Shown here in pieces: positions 9,307-18,307 of a stretch of 64,000 nucleotides of DNA. This DNA comes from Massilia sp. Bi118 (GTDB taxonomy: Bacteria > Pseudomonadota > Gammaproteobacteria > Burkholderiales > Burkholderiaceae_D). Made by a program: the position numbers and the translations under genes. The DNA is taken from positions 124,001 to 188,000 of the forward strand of contig NZ_CAKKMV010000001.1 in assembly GCF_918697865.1 (NCBI RefSeq). The letters run 5' to 3'. Under the pieces are notes generated by a model. It worked only from the letters and a program-made list of their open reading frames with translations. It was not told where the DNA came from and searched no databases. Within the stretch, counting starts at the first letter, position 1. The number at the start of each line of letters is the position of its first letter.

Positions 9307-9951
9307 ATGGATCTGATGCAACTCTTCGACATGCTCCTGCATGTCGATAAAGCCCTGGGCACCCTGCTGGCCCAGTACGGTGTGTACGTCTATGCGGTCC
9401 TGTTCGCGATCGTGTTCTGCGAGACCGGTCTCGTGGTGCTGTTCTTCTTCCCCGGCGACACCCTGCTGTTCATTGCCGGCGCCTTCTGCGCCACCGGCGA
9501 GATGAGTTATCCGCTGCTGATGCTGCTGCTGATTATTGCGGCCGTCACCGGCAATACGCTGAACTATTACATCGGCGGGGCCATCGGCCACCGCGTCTTC
9601 ACCCACGATTACCGCTGGCTGAACAAGGATGCACTGCAGCGCACCCACGACTTCTTCGAAAAACATGGTGGCAAGACCATCATCCTGGCGCGCTTCGTGC
9701 CGGTGGTGCGCACCTTCGCGCCTTTCGTGGCCGGCGTGTCGGACATGACGCATACCCGTTTCCAGATGTTTAACATTACCGGCGCCGTGCTGTGGGTGGC
9801 TGGTCTGGTGACTGCTGGTTACTTCTTCGGCAACATTCCGGTTGTGCGCGACCACCTGACCGCGATCGTGCTGGTCGGTGTCGGCGCGGCCGTGGTGCCG
9901 CTGGCGCTGGGCGGTCTCTACAAGTTCGGCCGCCGCATGATGAGTCGCTAA
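9307..9951 (+). CDS. DedA family membrane protein
   Basis: About 214 aa with several hydrophobic helices and the DedA/SNARE-associated hallmarks: FCETGLVVLFFFPGDTLLF and the conserved block GGKTIILARFVPVVRTFAPFVAG. DedA proteins support membrane homeostasis and lipid-carrier recycling, including C55-P or phospholipid flipping. ATG 9307 was preferred because AGGA (9298-9301) is correctly spaced for it; ATG 9301 would have no room for a ribosome site. It is followed by a strong terminator. Confidence 0.92.
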   Translation: MDLMQLFDMLLHVDKALGTLLAQYGVYVYAVLFAIVFCETGLVVLFFFPGDTLLFIAGAFCATGEMSYPLLMLLLIIAAVTGNTLNYYIGGAIGHRVFTHDYRWLNKDALQRTHDFFEKHGGKTIILARFVPVVRTFAPFVAGVSDMTHTRFQMFNITGAVLWVAGLVTAGYFFGNIPVVRDHLTAIVLVGVGAAVVPLALGGLYKFGRRMMSR

Positions 9952-9972
9952 AACACCTGCTCCGCATCATCT

Positions 9973-10004
9973 GCAAAACGCGCCGCATCGCCGGCGCGTT
10001 TTGC
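9973..10004 (+). terminator. Rho-independent terminator after the DedA gene
   Basis: A 13-bp GC-rich stem (GCAAAACGCGCCG / CGGCGCGTTTTGC) with a 6-base loop. The T-run lies within the 3' arm. Confidence 0.75.
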
Positions 10005-10098
10005 GTTTACGGCAAGCCTGGGCGAAGTTGCCGCGCGGACTCAAGTTTACTGGCGTTTGCGCCGATAAAGCAGGGGACAGCAACACTACTGGAATCCC

Positions 10099-11202
10099 AT
10101 GCGTAACCTGATCGCCCTGATCGCTTGCAGCTGCGTCGTCCTGAGCGCAAGCGCGAACGATCCTGCCCCCGCCGCGGCAGCCAAACTCGCGGCCTCCGTG
10201 TCGAAGCCGGCGTCGGCCTCGATGCCGACCAAGGAACAGATGGCCAGGGACGCGGCCAAGGAGCCCGTGCCGGGCAAGAAAGAGACCGCTGCGCCTTCCC
10301 ACCAGGAAGCGCCCGCCAGGAAAGCCGCGCCGGTCGACGACGACAAGGAGCAGGAAGCCGAAGTCGCCCTCTCGGCCAAGATCGCCGAGCGCCTCGCCGA
10401 GCTGCGCGAACGCCAGCAGGCGCGCGCCACTGCGGCCGCGCGCGCGAAGAAGGCCGCGGATGCCAGGCGCCGCGAAGAAGAGAAGGCTGCGGCGGCCGCC
10501 GCGATCCTGGCCGCCGCGCCCAAGCACGGCACCGTCTGGTCCTATGAGGGCGAGCTCGGCCCGGCCAACTGGTCGAAGATCAATGTCGACTGGGCCAAGT
10601 GCGGCACCGGCAACCGCCAGTCGCCAATCGACCTGCGCGACGGCATCAAGGTCAATCTCGAGCAGATCGGCTTCGACTACCACCCGTCCTCGTTCAACGA
10701 GATCAACAATGGCCACACCATCCAGGTGACGGTCGGCGGCGGCAATTTCATCACGGTCGGCAACCAGACCTATGAACTGCAGCAGTTCCACTTCCACCGC
10801 CCGTCGGAAGAGCGCATCAACGGCAAGGGCACCGAGATGGTCATGCATCTGGTGCACAAGAGCTACGACGGCAAGATCGCGATCGTCGCCGTGCTGCTCG
10901 AGCGCGGCCAGCCGCACAGCCTGATGCAGACCGTCTGGGACAATCTGCCGCTGGAGAAGAACGAGGTGGTGTCGCCTTCCATCGTGATCAATCCGATGGA
11001 TGCGCTGCCCGAGAAGCGCGAGTACTTCACTTACATGGGTTCGATGACGGAGCCGCCGTGCACCGAAGGCGTGCTGTGGCTGGTGTTCAAGCAGCCGCGC
11101 CAGGCGTCGCCGGCGCAGATGGCGCTGTTTTCGAGGTTGTATCCCTTGAATGCAAGGCCGGTGCAGTCGACGGCTGGGCGGATGGTTAAAGAATCGAACT
11201 GA
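10099..11202 (+). CDS. Periplasmic alpha-class carbonic anhydrase with a long charged N-terminal region
   Basis: A 367-aa protein. Residues 1-19 are a signal peptide (MRNLIALIACSCVVLSASA). Residues 20-140 are Ala/Lys/Glu-rich with a probable coiled coil at about 85-135 (AKIAERLAELRERQQARA). The catalytic domain starts near 147 (WSYEGELGPANW). Zinc ligands are H231 and H233 (QFHFHRPSEE) and H250 (EMVMHLVH); C168 and the Cys in EPPCTEG can form the usual disulphide. It hydrates CO2 in the periplasm. The N-terminal extension is not part of ordinary bacterial alpha-CAs and may tether the enzyme to another protein or the wall. Confidence 0.92.
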   Translation: MRNLIALIACSCVVLSASANDPAPAAAAKLAASVSKPASASMPTKEQMARDAAKEPVPGKKETAAPSHQEAPARKAAPVDDDKEQEAEVALSAKIAERLAELRERQQARATAAARAKKAADARRREEEKAAAAAAILAAAPKHGTVWSYEGELGPANWSKINVDWAKCGTGNRQSPIDLRDGIKVNLEQIGFDYHPSSFNEINNGHTIQVTVGGGNFITVGNQTYELQQFHFHRPSEERINGKGTEMVMHLVHKSYDGKIAIVAVLLERGQPHSLMQTVWDNLPLEKNEVVSPSIVINPMDALPEKREYFTYMGSMTEPPCTEGVLWLVFKQPRQASPAQMALFSRLYPLNARPVQSTAGRMVKESN

Positions 11203-11204
11203 CC

Positions 11205-11302
11205 CGTCATTCCCGCGAAGGCGGGAATCCATGCTGAGCGTCCGAAGTTAAAGCCGCGAATCTTCCGGCTCAGCATGGATCCCCGTTTTCACGGGGATGA
11301 CG
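11205..11302. repeat. Palindromic repeat doublet, family CGTC(A/G)TTCCCGCG, copy A
   Basis: Begins CGTCATTCCCGCGAAGGCGGGAA and ends with a reverse-oriented half (CCCCGTTTTCACGGGGATGACG). The middle contains an inverted match (CCATGCTGAGC / GCTCAGCATGG). Three further copies lie at 19443, 23332 and 27903. It sits between convergent genes. Confidence 0.85.
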
Positions 11303-11311
11303 TTCTGGGTT

Positions 11312-12130
11312 TCAGGCCAACGCCGGACTAATTTGGTACTCGCCCCGCCAAACCCCACCCGGCGCCAAGGTCAGCGGCCCCAGCAGCGCCGGCTCGATAC
11401 AAACGAAGTTCCGGTACTCCTCATCTTCCATATCCGCCAGCGCCGCGGCGTCGGCCGCGCCGGGATTCCACACCACCGCATCCGTAAAGCCGCTCTGCCG
11501 CAGCAGCAGCTCGTCGGCGCCATTGTCGAAGCGAATGGGGCCGGCGATATCCGTGAACACCTGGTCCAGCTTGTCGGTCACGGCCAGGGTCTCGGCCTGC
11601 ACGCCCTCGATGCGCACGGCTTCGACGTCGTCGACCAGGTGATAGGTGTGCAGCGCGGCGGCGAAGGGGAAGGGGTGGGTGCCGGTGTTGCGCACTTCGA
11701 GCGTCATGGCCAGGGAGGCAGCATGCACGCTGACGCGCAGCGCCAGTTCGAAGGGATAGGCCCAGGCACTCGATGCCTGCGGCGACAAATCGGCCTGGTT
11801 CAGGCCCAGCACGGCGAAGGCGGCGCCGTCCTCTTCGCCGCTGTCGAGCACGCGCCAGGTGCTGGTGCGAGCGAAGCCGTGGCGCATGCCTTCGCCGCGT
11901 TCGGCAAATTGCGGGAAGATCACCGGCACGCCGCCGCGGATGGCGCGCCTGCCGTCGAGCGCGGACAGGCGGCTCATGAACATGCGTTCCTGGGCCGGCG
12001 CCGCGGTGCCGGAAATGGGCTTCCACGACACCAGATGGGCGCCGTACAAGGTGATGGTCGCTTCGGCGCCGTCCGGCGCACGCAGCAGCAGAGCGGGCAA
12101 TTGCCCGTATTCGATAGTGGATGCGCTCAC
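11312..12130 (-). CDS. D-hexose-6-phosphate mutarotase (aldose-1-epimerase-like)
   Basis: A 272-aa galactose-mutarotase-fold protein of the YeaD group, interconverting the anomers of glucose-6-phosphate and similar sugars in the cytoplasm. Diagnostic stretches are TLYGAHLVSWKP, RAIRGGVPVIFPQF and GMRHGFARTSTWRV (catalytic His region), with LHTYHLVDDVEAVRIEGV further on (second His). No signal peptide. It stands alone, between a palindromic repeat and amiC. Confidence 0.9.
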   Translation of the reverse strand: MSASTIEYGQLPALLLRAPDGAEATITLYGAHLVSWKPISGTAAPAQERMFMSRLSALDGRRAIRGGVPVIFPQFAERGEGMRHGFARTSTWRVLDSGEEDGAAFAVLGLNQADLSPQASSAWAYPFELALRVSVHAASLAMTLEVRNTGTHPFPFAAALHTYHLVDDVEAVRIEGVQAETLAVTDKLDQVFTDIAGPIRFDNGADELLLRQSGFTDAVVWNPGAADAAALADMEDEEYRNFVCIEPALLGPLTLAPGGVWRGEYQISPALA

Positions 12131-12170
12131 GACTTATCCTCCTCTGACTCTGATTAAGACTACCTGGACC

Positions 12171-13607
12171 TCAAGCCGTTCGGCCTTTCGCCAGCGGCGG
12201 ATTGTACGCGAAGTAGCGCTTGATGCCTTTCGTGATCGCGTCCGCCAGCTGGTTCTGGTAGGCGTCGTCCTTCAGTTTCGCTTCCTCTTCCGGGTTCGAG
12301 ATGAAGGCCGTTTCGACCAGGATCGAGGGGATGTCCGGGGCCTTCAGCACCGCAAAGCCGGCCTGCTCGACCGCGCCCTTGTGCAGGCGGTTGATGCCGC
12401 CGATCTCGCTGAGCACGGCTTTGCCGAGCTTCATGCTGTCGTTGATCTGGGCGGTGGTCGACAGGTCGAACAGCACGCTGGCCAGCTGCTTGTCCTGGGT
12501 GCCGAGGTTTACGCCGCCGATCAGGTCGGCCTTGTTCTGGTCGTTCGCCAGCCAGCGCGCCGCGCTCGAGCTCGCGCCTTTTTCCGACAGCACGAACACC
12601 GAGGAGCCGCGCGCGGACGGCTGGATGAAGGCGTCCGCGTGGATCGAGACGAACAAATCGGCCTGCACCTTCCTCGCCTTTTCCACGCGCTGGCCGAGCG
12701 GCACGAAGAAATCGGCGTCGCGGGTCAGCATCACGCGCGTGTTCGGCAGCTCTTCCAGTTTGCCTTTCAGCCGTTTCGCGACCGCCAGCACGATGTCCTT
12801 CTCGTGCACGCCGGTCGCGCCGGTCGCGCCCGGGTCCTCGCCGCCATGGCCGGGGTCGAGGGCGATGGTGACCATGCGCGTGACCTTGCCGGCATTGCCG
12901 GCGGGCCTGGGCTGCGTGGGCGGCTGGGGCTGGGACTGCGGCGCGCTGGGCTGCGGCTGGGCCGGGGTGCTGCCGGCGCGCGCGGCGTCGGCTTCCAGCT
13001 TGGCGATCGCGTCCGGGCCGGCCTTGCCGATGGTGGCGTCGCCCGGCTGCGGCGCCGGGGTCGGCGTGGCGGCGGGGACGCCGCTGTCCGACCAGTTCTC
13101 TTTCGCGATCAGGGCCGCCAGCGGATCGACGGCACGCACCGGATACAGGTCGAAGATCAGACGGTGCTTGTAGCCGGCCACCGGGGCCAGGTTGAACACC
13201 TGCGGCTTGACCTCTTCCTTGAGGTCGAACACCAGGCGTACCACGTTCGGGCGGTTCTGCCCGACCCGCACCTGCTTGATGTAGGGATCGTTCGATTCGA
13301 CTTTGGCGACCAGGCTTTTCAGGGTCTCGTTCAGCGCCAGGCCGTCGATGTCGACCACCAGGCGCGGCGGATCGGCCACCATGAAGTGGGTGGCTTTCAG
13401 GTCGCCGTCGTTTTCCAGGGTGACGCGGGTGTACTCGTCGGCCGGCCACACGCGCACCGCCATGATCTGCGCGGCAAGCGCGGACGATGGGGCCAGCGCG
13501 GCGCCGAGGACGGACAGCAGCAGCGTGCCGCCGGCTTTCAGGACCGTGCGACGCTGGGGGGAACCGGGAATCAGGGAGTCGGGGGGAAGTGCAGGCGTTC
13601 GAGGCAT
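12171..13607 (-). CDS. amiC: N-acetylmuramoyl-L-alanine amidase with AMIN domain
   Basis: A 478-aa protein. An N-terminal twin-arginine-like signal (QRRTVLKAGGTLLLSVLGAA) matches Tat export known for AmiA/AmiC. An AMIN domain follows (about 45-150), then a Pro/Gln-rich linker and an amidase_3 domain from about 245 (VTIALDPGHGGEDPGA, zinc His and Glu; FVSIHADAF; ILVETAFISNPEEE with catalytic Glu). It cleaves the stem peptide from MurNAc during daughter-cell separation. ATG 13607 is used; its start overlaps the tsaE 3' end by 37 bp, so the two are translationally linked. Confidence 0.93.
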   Translation of the reverse strand: MPRTPALPPDSLIPGSPQRRTVLKAGGTLLLSVLGAALAPSSALAAQIMAVRVWPADEYTRVTLENDGDLKATHFMVADPPRLVVDIDGLALNETLKSLVAKVESNDPYIKQVRVGQNRPNVVRLVFDLKEEVKPQVFNLAPVAGYKHRLIFDLYPVRAVDPLAALIAKENWSDSGVPAATPTPAPQPGDATIGKAGPDAIAKLEADAARAGSTPAQPQPSAPQSQPQPPTQPRPAGNAGKVTRMVTIALDPGHGGEDPGATGATGVHEKDIVLAVAKRLKGKLEELPNTRVMLTRDADFFVPLGQRVEKARKVQADLFVSIHADAFIQPSARGSSVFVLSEKGASSSAARWLANDQNKADLIGGVNLGTQDKQLASVLFDLSTTAQINDSMKLGKAVLSEIGGINRLHKGAVEQAGFAVLKAPDIPSILVETAFISNPEEEAKLKDDAYQNQLADAITKGIKRYFAYNPPLAKGRTA

Positions 13608-14056
13608 AGCAGGCCCAAGTCGGACAACGCCTGCAATTCTACAGCACGGCCGTGACCGCTGACGGTAAGCAATACCTGGACGTCGGGCGGCGGCAACACC
13701 GGCTCGCCCTTTTCCGGCCATTCGACGATGCAGATGTTCCTGCCGTCGAAGTCTTCGCGAAAGCCCGCGTCGAGGAATTCCTCTGGGCTGGACATGCGGT
13801 AGAGGTCGTAGTGGATCAGGTTGACGCTTTGTCCATCCAGGTTGATGCGGTAGGGCTCGGACAGCGTGTAGGTCGGGCTTTTCACCGCGCCTTTATGGCC
13901 GGCCGCGTGCAGCAGGGCGCGGGTCAGGGCCGTCTTGCCGGCGCCGAGGTCGCCGTGCAGGTAGATCACGAGGCCGGGCACGACGGCGCGCGCGAGGGCG
14001 GCGCCCAGGGCCTGGGTTGCGGATTCGTCCTCGAGGTAAGCGTTCAGTTGTTGCAT
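13571..14056 (-). CDS. tsaE: tRNA threonylcarbamoyladenosine biosynthesis ATPase TsaE
   Basis: A 161-aa P-loop protein: Walker A GDLGAGKT (35-42), then the family signatures VKSPTYTL and IHYDLYRM and the C-terminal IVEWPEKGE. It supports TsaB/TsaD in making t6A37 on ANN-decoding tRNAs. It precedes amiC in the same transcript; tsaE-amiC neighbours are common in proteobacteria. The start ATG 14056 is 27 bp from the divergent queG start. A much longer open frame through 15130 is only the shadow of queG. Its partner tsaD is at 32180-33217. Confidence 0.95.
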   Translation of the reverse strand: MQQLNAYLEDESATQALGAALARAVVPGLVIYLHGDLGAGKTALTRALLHAAGHKGAVKSPTYTLSEPYRINLDGQSVNLIHYDLYRMSSPEEFLDAGFREDFDGRNICIVEWPEKGEPVLPPPDVQVLLTVSGHGRAVELQALSDLGLLCLERLHFPPTP

Positions 14057-14083
14057 AGGTGCTGCGGGATTTAAAATGGATGG

Positions 14084-15163
14084 ATGTTTGCCGATCTTCA
14101 CGAACTCGCGCGCGCCATCAAGGCATGGGGTGCGGAACTGGGCTTTGCCGAGGTCCGCATTGCGGACGTCGACCTCTCGCGCCACGAAGCCGGCCTGCAG
14201 GCCTGGCTGGACGCCGGCCATCACGGCGAGATGGATTATATGGCAAGCCACGGCATGAAGCGCGCCCGGCCGGCGGAGCTGGTGCCGGGCACGGTGCGCG
14301 CGATCGTGGCGCGCATGGATTACCTGCCGATGGACCTTGACGCCGACTGGCGTGTGAAGGAACGCCTGCGCCAGCAGGATCCGGCCGCCGCCGTGGTCTC
14401 GGTGTATGCGCGTGGACGCGATTATCACAAGGTGCTGCGCAACCGGCTGCAGGCCCTGGCCGAAAAGGTCAGGGCGGCCGGGCACGAGCTGGGCTTTCGC
14501 GTGTTCACGGATTCGGCGCCGGTCATGGAACTGCCGCTGGCCGAAAAATCGGGACTCGGCTGGCGCGGCAAGCACACCCTGCTCTTGTCGCGGGAGGCCG
14601 GCTCCACCTTCTTCATCGGCGAAATCCTGGTCGACCTGCCGCTGCCTGTCGACGAGCCCACCGGCGCCCACTGCGGCCAGTGCGAAGCCTGCATCACGGC
14701 CTGCCCGACGAATGCGATCCTGGGCCCGGGCCGGCTGGACGCGCGGCGCTGCATCTCCTACCTGACGATCGAGCTGAAAGGCAGCATCCCGGAAGACCTC
14801 CGGCCCCTGATCGGCAACCGCATCTACGGCTGCGACGACTGCCAGCTGGTCTGCCCGTGGAACAAGTTTGCGCAGCGCGCCGTGCTGCCGGATTTCGACG
14901 CGCGCCACGGCCTGGGCGAGGCCAGCCTGGTGGAACTGTTCGGGTGGGAAGAGGAGGAATTCAACCGCCGCATGGAGGGGAGCCCGATCCGCCGCATCGG
15001 CCATGAGCGCTGGCTGCGCAACCTGGCGGTGGGCATGGGGAACGCTGCCGATACTGTCCCGGGCGATCCGCAGATGGTGGCGGCGCTGCAGGCCCGGCGC
15101 GAACATCCGTCGGCGCTGGTGCGCGAGCATGTAGCCTGGGCTTTACAACGCCACGGCGCCTGA
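14084..15163 (+). CDS. queG: Epoxyqueuosine reductase
   Basis: A 359-aa cobalamin-dependent iron-sulphur enzyme that reduces epoxyqueuosine to queuosine in tRNA. The catalytic Asp lies in TDSAPVMEL (D143), followed by GWRGKHTLLLSREAGS. Two 4Fe-4S motifs are present: CGQCEACITACP (C197, C200, C203, C207) and CDDCQLVCPWN (C250, C253, C257), with C223 nearby. The C-terminus carries HEAT-like helices (WLRNLAVGMGN). It is divergent from tsaE, grouping two tRNA-modification genes. Confidence 0.96.
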   Translation: MFADLHELARAIKAWGAELGFAEVRIADVDLSRHEAGLQAWLDAGHHGEMDYMASHGMKRARPAELVPGTVRAIVARMDYLPMDLDADWRVKERLRQQDPAAAVVSVYARGRDYHKVLRNRLQALAEKVRAAGHELGFRVFTDSAPVMELPLAEKSGLGWRGKHTLLLSREAGSTFFIGEILVDLPLPVDEPTGAHCGQCEACITACPTNAILGPGRLDARRCISYLTIELKGSIPEDLRPLIGNRIYGCDDCQLVCPWNKFAQRAVLPDFDARHGLGEASLVELFGWEEEEFNRRMEGSPIRRIGHERWLRNLAVGMGNAADTVPGDPQMVAALQARREHPSALVREHVAWALQRHGA

Positions 15164-15169
15164 ATCAGC

Positions 15170-15550
15170 TCAGACTTCGATGCGCCTCATGCGCAAAGCC
15201 GACCAGTCGCCGTCGATCGAAATCATGGCCACGCCTGTGATACCGTTTTCCTTCGCAAACGCGTTGATTGAGTCGCGATTGATATCAGTGGCCTTGGACG
15301 CCGTCTGTTTCAGATAGCACACCCAGATCGAGCCCTTGTCGCCCAGGCGTTCCTTGGCGGTGGGGAAGAATTGTTCGAGTTCCTTGCGGTTCATCGCGAA
15401 CAGCAGCACCACGTCCACCTTGTCCTGCTCGTTCTTGATCAGCTCGGGCGGCATCTGCGACACCATGCCAGGATGGACGTTCCCGTTCAGGATCAGCATC
15501 GATTTCGCGTTCCTCAGGAACATCTTGTCTGCAATTGTCTTTTCGCTCAT
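15170..15550 (-). CDS. DUF3052-like small protein
   Basis: A 126-aa protein starting at ATG 15550 (MSEKTIADKMFLRNAKSMLI), supported by AAGGAAA six bases upstream; an upstream in-frame start at 15592 lacks a better site. The pattern KMFLRNAKSMLILN, VDVVLLFAMNRKEL, GSIWVCYLKQ and DWSALRMRRIEV resembles DUF3052, whose function is unknown. It is probably cytoplasmic. It converges on queG with 6 bp between the stops. Confidence 0.65.
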   Translation of the reverse strand: MSEKTIADKMFLRNAKSMLILNGNVHPGMVSQMPPELIKNEQDKVDVVLLFAMNRKELEQFFPTAKERLGDKGSIWVCYLKQTASKATDINRDSINAFAKENGITGVAMISIDGDWSALRMRRIEV

Positions 15551-15659
15551 CTGATTTCCTTCAGAAATGTTCTGCATGGTCAGTTCGACCATGGTGTGTT
15601 CAGATGATTTTACAAGCGAACTGCAGAAAAGCCGGGCACGGAACCAGCCGTGCGCGAGG

Positions 15660-16256
15660 CTACTTGAGCAGGCCCGCCAGCTCGACCGCCGTCTTGACCT
15701 GCATCTTGTCGAAGATGTGGGCGCGGTGCACTTCGACCGTGCGCATGCTGATGCCCAGCTTGTCGGCCACGACCTTGTTCATGTTCCCGGCCAGGATCAG
15801 ATCGAGCACCTCGCGTTCGCGCGCCGACAGTGTGGCCAGGCGTTCGTGCACCGCGCTGGAGGCGGCGGCCTGGCGCGATTTGGCGAGCGCTTCCTCGACG
15901 CGGTCCATCAGCTGGTTGTCGTTGAAGGGCTTTTCGAAGAAGTCGAAGGCGCCGCGCTTGAGCGAGTCGACCGCCATCGGCACCTCGCCGTGGCCGGTCA
16001 GGAAGATCACCGGCAGGCGCGCCAGCAGGCCGCGCGCCACCAGCTGGTCGAACACGGCGATGCCGTTCATGCCGGGCATGCGCACATCCAGCAATACGCA
16101 TTCACCTGACTGCGCGCCGCCCGCATCGCGCTGGCTGCCCAGGGCATCGAGGAAGGCCTGGCCGCCGGCGTAACCGCGCGCGGCGAGTCCGCGCGACTGG
16201 GCCAGCCATTCGAGGGCATCGCGGATCACGTCTTCGTCGTCGACGATATGCAGCAT
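15660..16256 (-). CDS. dctR: FixJ/DctR-type response regulator (REC + LuxR HTH)
   Basis: A 198-aa protein. The receiver domain has the acidic pair D6-D7, phospho-acceptor D57 in VLLDVRMPGMNG, and the switch Thr and Lys in LTGHGEVPM and FEKPF. The C-terminal LuxR helix-turn-helix is LSAREREVLDLILAGNMNK then ISMRTVEVHRAHIF. A good AGGAGA precedes ATG 16256. It lies 15 bp downstream of the sensor kinase and opposite the TRAP dicarboxylate transporter, the same arrangement as DctS/DctR with DctPQM in Rhodobacter. Control of dctPQM is inferred from that arrangement. Confidence 0.88.
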   Translation of the reverse strand: MLHIVDDEDVIRDALEWLAQSRGLAARGYAGGQAFLDALGSQRDAGGAQSGECVLLDVRMPGMNGIAVFDQLVARGLLARLPVIFLTGHGEVPMAVDSLKRGAFDFFEKPFNDNQLMDRVEEALAKSRQAAASSAVHERLATLSAREREVLDLILAGNMNKVVADKLGISMRTVEVHRAHIFDKMQVKTAVELAGLLK

Positions 16257-16271
16257 TGGAGGTCTCCTGTA

Positions 16272-18272
16272 TCAGCTCGCTATTTTATCTTGTGCCTGCT
16301 GCAGCGTGAACGTGAACACCGTGCCGCCGCCCGGATTGTCGGCGTGGGTCAGGGTCCCGCCGTGGAATTCGATGGCCGTGCGGCAGATCGACAGGCCCAT
16401 GCCCATGCCCTCGGCCTTGGTCGAGAAGAAGGGCGAGAACAGGCGCTCCGCCACTTCCGGCGGGATGCCGTGGCCATTGTCGATGACCGACACCGAGACC
16501 TGTCCCAGTTCTACGTCGTGCGCGGCTTCGATGCGCAGCACGCGGCGTTCGGGGTCGATCGCCTGCATCGCCTCGATCGCATTGCGGGTCAGGTTCAGCA
16601 GCACCTGTTCGAGCAGCACACGGTCGGCCTCTACCTGCGGCAGGCCCGGCGCCACGTTAACTTGCAGCGTGACGTAGCTCTGGCGCGCCTGCAGGTCGAC
16701 CAGGGAGCGGATGCCCTCGATCACCTGCGGCACCATCACCGTCTCGCGGCGCGGCTCGCGCTTCTTCACGAATTCGTGCACGCTGCGGATGATCTGGCCG
16801 GCGCGCCGCGCCTGCGTATTCGCCTGCTCCAGCGCGCGTTTCAGCATGCCCGCGCCGTCGCCCGCACCACTGCCCGCCCCGTCGCGTTCGAGCACGTTCA
16901 ATGCGCCGGCGGTGTAGCTGGAAATCGCCGCCAGCGGCTGGTTCAGTTCGTGCGCCAGCATCGACGAGATCTCGCCCATGGTGGCCAGGCGCGCGCTGGT
17001 CTCCAGCTTTTCCTGCTGCTGCCTGGCCAGCTCCTCGGCGCGCTTGCGGTCGGTGATGTCGAGGATGGAGCTCATCCAGCCGGTGTGGCGGCCATTGCTG
17101 TCGACCAGCCTGGCCTCGAACACCAGCACCGGCACGCGCGTGCCGTCGGGGCGCTGGAACACGGTCTCGAACTGCTGCACCGGCTGGCCTTCGAGCACCT
17201 TGCGGAAGCGGTATTCGTAGTCGGCCATCGCCTCCGGCGCCCAGTAGGGCATGGGCGGTTTCATCCCGATCAGCTCGGCCGCCGGGTGGCCGACGATGCG
17301 GCAGAAGGCCGGGTTGACGTAGGTGACGCGGCCTTCGAGGTCGCGCGCGCGCAGGCCGGTCAGCAGCGAGTTTTCCATCGCGGTGCGGAAGGCCATTTGC
17401 TGGCGCAGCGCGTTCTCGGCGGCGATGGTGCGCGCGATGTGGCGCCACAGCGCGGCCAGCGAGATGACGAGGCCCAGCGCCAGCACGATCACCGAGCCGA
17501 CCAGCAAATTCGGCAGCAGCTTGGGCGCGCCCTTCACGCTGTCGGTGGCCAGCGCGATCTGGGCGCCGGGCAGGTCGAGCGCACGCTTGTGGGTGTAGAC
17601 GCCGTGTCCGGGGCCGCCGGCGGCGCGGCGCGCTACCACGCGGTCGTCGCGGTCGAGCAGGGACAGCGCGTTGTCCTGGGCGAACCACCAGGGCACGTTC
17701 TCGTCCAGCAGGGTTTGCAGGTTGTAGGTGGCGAGCAGGCTGCCGGCATATTGGCCGTGGCGGTAGAGCGGCAAGTGGTAGTCGACCAGGCCGCCGCTCG
17801 CGTGGCCGGCGCCGTAGGCATCGCTGTAGCGGCCGTTGCGCGAGCTGCGCGCCATGGTCTGGGCATCGCGCGAGGACTGGGTCAGGCCGCTTTCCGGCAG
17901 CTCGCTGCCGCGCAGGGCCAGCGCTTTGCCGTCGGCGTCCAGCCAGGCGATGCGGCGCAGTTCGTGACCATTCTTGAACATCTGCGCCAGGCGCGCCTGC
18001 AGCGCGTTCGGTGCGGGCGGGGCGTCGGCGGACAGGTCCGCGCCCAGGGTCGCCAGCGCTTCCTCGCTGCGCGCCAGTTCGAAGCGCAGGGTCTGCTCGA
18101 CCCAGAGGGTGTCCGCGATCAGCTGTTCCTGGCGCTCGTTGGCCTCCATCTGGCGCGCCTGCCAGGGCAGCCACAGCAGGACGAGCAGGAACAGCAGCAC
18201 CAGCAGCACCGGCACCAGCCAGCGCCAGGGACCGTCCGGAACGGGGCGTGGAATCGAGAATGGGTTTTTCAT
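16272..18272 (-). CDS. dctS: Membrane-bound sensor histidine kinase with PAS domain (DctS-like)
   Basis: About 666 aa. A first membrane helix (WRWLVPVLLVLLFLLVLLWL), a periplasmic sensing region of about 250 residues (VDYHLPLYRHGQYAGSLLAT), a second helix (LLVGSVIVLALGLVISLAAL), a PAS domain (GRVTYVNPAFCRIVGHP), a HisKA H-box with H441 (MLAHELNQPLAAISS), and HATPase boxes (NLTRNAIEAM, VIDNGHGIPP, GMGMGLSICR). The ATG at 18272 was chosen because the longer start at 18326 would put the intergenic palindrome inside the gene. No strong ribosome site is visible. The likely ligand is an external C4-dicarboxylate, inferred from the adjacent transporter. Confidence 0.88.
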   Translation of the reverse strand: MKNPFSIPRPVPDGPWRWLVPVLLVLLFLLVLLWLPWQARQMEANERQEQLIADTLWVEQTLRFELARSEEALATLGADLSADAPPAPNALQARLAQMFKNGHELRRIAWLDADGKALALRGSELPESGLTQSSRDAQTMARSSRNGRYSDAYGAGHASGGLVDYHLPLYRHGQYAGSLLATYNLQTLLDENVPWWFAQDNALSLLDRDDRVVARRAAGGPGHGVYTHKRALDLPGAQIALATDSVKGAPKLLPNLLVGSVIVLALGLVISLAALWRHIARTIAAENALRQQMAFRTAMENSLLTGLRARDLEGRVTYVNPAFCRIVGHPAAELIGMKPPMPYWAPEAMADYEYRFRKVLEGQPVQQFETVFQRPDGTRVPVLVFEARLVDSNGRHTGWMSSILDITDRKRAEELARQQQEKLETSARLATMGEISSMLAHELNQPLAAISSYTAGALNVLERDGAGSGAGDGAGMLKRALEQANTQARRAGQIIRSVHEFVKKREPRRETVMVPQVIEGIRSLVDLQARQSYVTLQVNVAPGLPQVEADRVLLEQVLLNLTRNAIEAMQAIDPERRVLRIEAAHDVELGQVSVSVIDNGHGIPPEVAERLFSPFFSTKAEGMGMGLSICRTAIEFHGGTLTHADNPGGGTVFTFTLQQAQDKIAS

Positions 18273-18307
18273 GGTGCCATAACGTGATACTTTTACTGCT
18301 GAGCCGC

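Noticed and set aside
16248..18287. 679-codon plus-strand frame across the sensor kinase
   Set aside because: The minus strand encodes all histidine-kinase boxes in order; the plus frame has none and is rich in Gln/Arg/Gly/His.
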